Source: Rhizoctonia solani (lineage: Eukaryota > Basidiomycota > Agaricomycetes > Cantharellales > Ceratobasidiaceae). From it: DNA of 64,000 nt. A program made the translations under genes and the position numbers. Shown here one piece after another: positions 63,544 to 64,000 of the stretch (positions within the stretch are counted from its first letter, which is position 1; the number at the start of each line of letters is the position of its first letter). The DNA lies in NCBI RefSeq assembly GCF_016906535.1, contig NC_057372.1:1593501-1657500 (forward strand), given 5' to 3'. The notes under the pieces are model-generated. The model was not told the DNA's origin, searched no databases, and saw only the letters and a list, made by a program, of their open reading frames with translations.

Positions 63544-63997
63544 TGTCACAACCAAGGACAAAATAGTTGCTGTGAGATGATGAGACAATTCACACAGATA
63601 AGAAAGTGGGGAATTAACAAGGTGAATTGTTCTTGGGGTTTCCAAGCCAATTCACAGTCTTCTTTTATAACAAAAGTGAAAGGGAGTAGATACATGAGAA
63701 GGGATGGTGTCCAGGCTGCACAACTGGGAAGCAAGATAGAGCATATGTCTCAGAAGCTCTGCACAGTAAACCAGGCCAGTGCACAGCAAGATAAGCAAGA
63801 TAGAAGCACTTAGCAGAGAATAAGTCTGAACTAAGTGCAAGAAGGGAACAAGGAAGTGGGAAGAACATAAACAAGGAAGATTGGAACTATACAAACAGAT
63901 TAGATGGATACAGATGAGCTCCCCAGATGCATGCACTAGGTGGGAGGAGGAAGCAATAGCCAATACATAGTCATGTCAGGAGGTGAGGCTCATGACA
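63544..63997 (-). repeat. 5' LTR of F2, with promoter
   Basis: 454 bp. On the minus strand TATAAAA (63669 down to 63663) is followed 35 nt later by the predicted RNA start at 63634, with the inverted-repeat core CTTGGAAACCCCAAG between. After 63997 the window shows GCT, the start of the expected TSD. Confidence 0.9.
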
Positions 63998-64000
63998 GCT

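Larger units (their letters stand above)
37743..63997 (-). mobile_element. F element copy F2 with nested insertions (about 26 kb span)
   Basis: Two 454-bp F LTRs in the same orientation (37743-38196 and 63544-63997) enclose one minus-strand element. GCTTG precedes the left one, and the three bases that remain after the right one in the window are GCT, so the TSD GCTTG is supported for three of five bases. Inside are solo LTR A with the nested complete A element (38471-53628), solo LTR B (58532-59076) and solo LTR G with foldback copy 3 (59881-63383). The element was inserted into the Tc1 transposase. Confidence 0.88.

Overview
The window reads as a retrotransposon graveyard from a filamentous fungus. 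The chromodomain-bearing Ty3/gypsy (Tf1/sushi-like) elements, the self-primed LTRs and one 62-nt GT-AG intron fit an agaricomycete; a Rhizoctonia/Ceratobasidium-type genome is my guess, not shown. I found no single-copy host gene, no rRNA, no tRNA and no CRISPR. Nearly every base belongs to a layered set of at least eight LTR families (named A to H here), a TA-flanked foldback element (four copies) and one Tc1/mariner transposase remnant. Many boundaries are fixed by 5-bp target-site duplications (TSDs): GGTAT, CACAT, AGTAA, GGTAG, TGTAC, ATAGG, GCACC, AATGT, GTCTG and a partly visible GCTTG.

Layout. 1-975: undetermined DNA rich in TGASTCA. 976-4054: solo LTR A split by foldback copy 1. 4081-7240: LTR C plus a decayed minus-strand B element. 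7241-10184: fragments of foldback, F, D, B and E. 10185-16438: a complete, recently inserted B element (minus) inside an older B LTR. 16699-20670: old gag/protease remnant, LTR E, foldback copy 2, LTR G. 20671-28905: two plus-strand F copies. 28906-31787: old remnants with solo LTR H. 31788-37395: LTR C and a decayed plus-strand element ending in LTR D, hit by a solo B LTR. 37396-37742: LTR A fragment and Tc1 transposase end. 37743-63997: one F element (F2, minus) blown up to about 26 kb by nested insertions. The main one is a solo LTR A (TSD GCACC), itself split by a complete 13,635-bp A element (38591-52225, TSD ATAGG); a solo B LTR and a solo G LTR carrying foldback copy 3 lie further right.

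How the parts work. The A element is the only one with an undamaged polyprotein (2,824 codons: long N-terminal extension, capsid, zinc knuckle, protease, RT, RNase H, DD35E integrase, chromodomain). Between pol and its 3' LTR it carries a separate 427-codon, intron-containing gene with its own TATA box, which I do not recognise; this is the best candidate for something undescribed. The B, E and F LTRs share one plan: TATA, about 33-35 nt, then a predicted RNA 5' end complementary to the sequence just inside the 5' LTR, as in Tf1-type self-priming. B also has a GGGAAAA -1 frameshift site joining gag to pol. Decay is dominated by C-to-T/G-to-A changes at CpG, which have turned catalytic Asp codons of B pol into Asn. 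The F1 and F2 copies share a tract of about 3.8 kb that is almost identical while both flanks differ by roughly 10%, which points to gene conversion.
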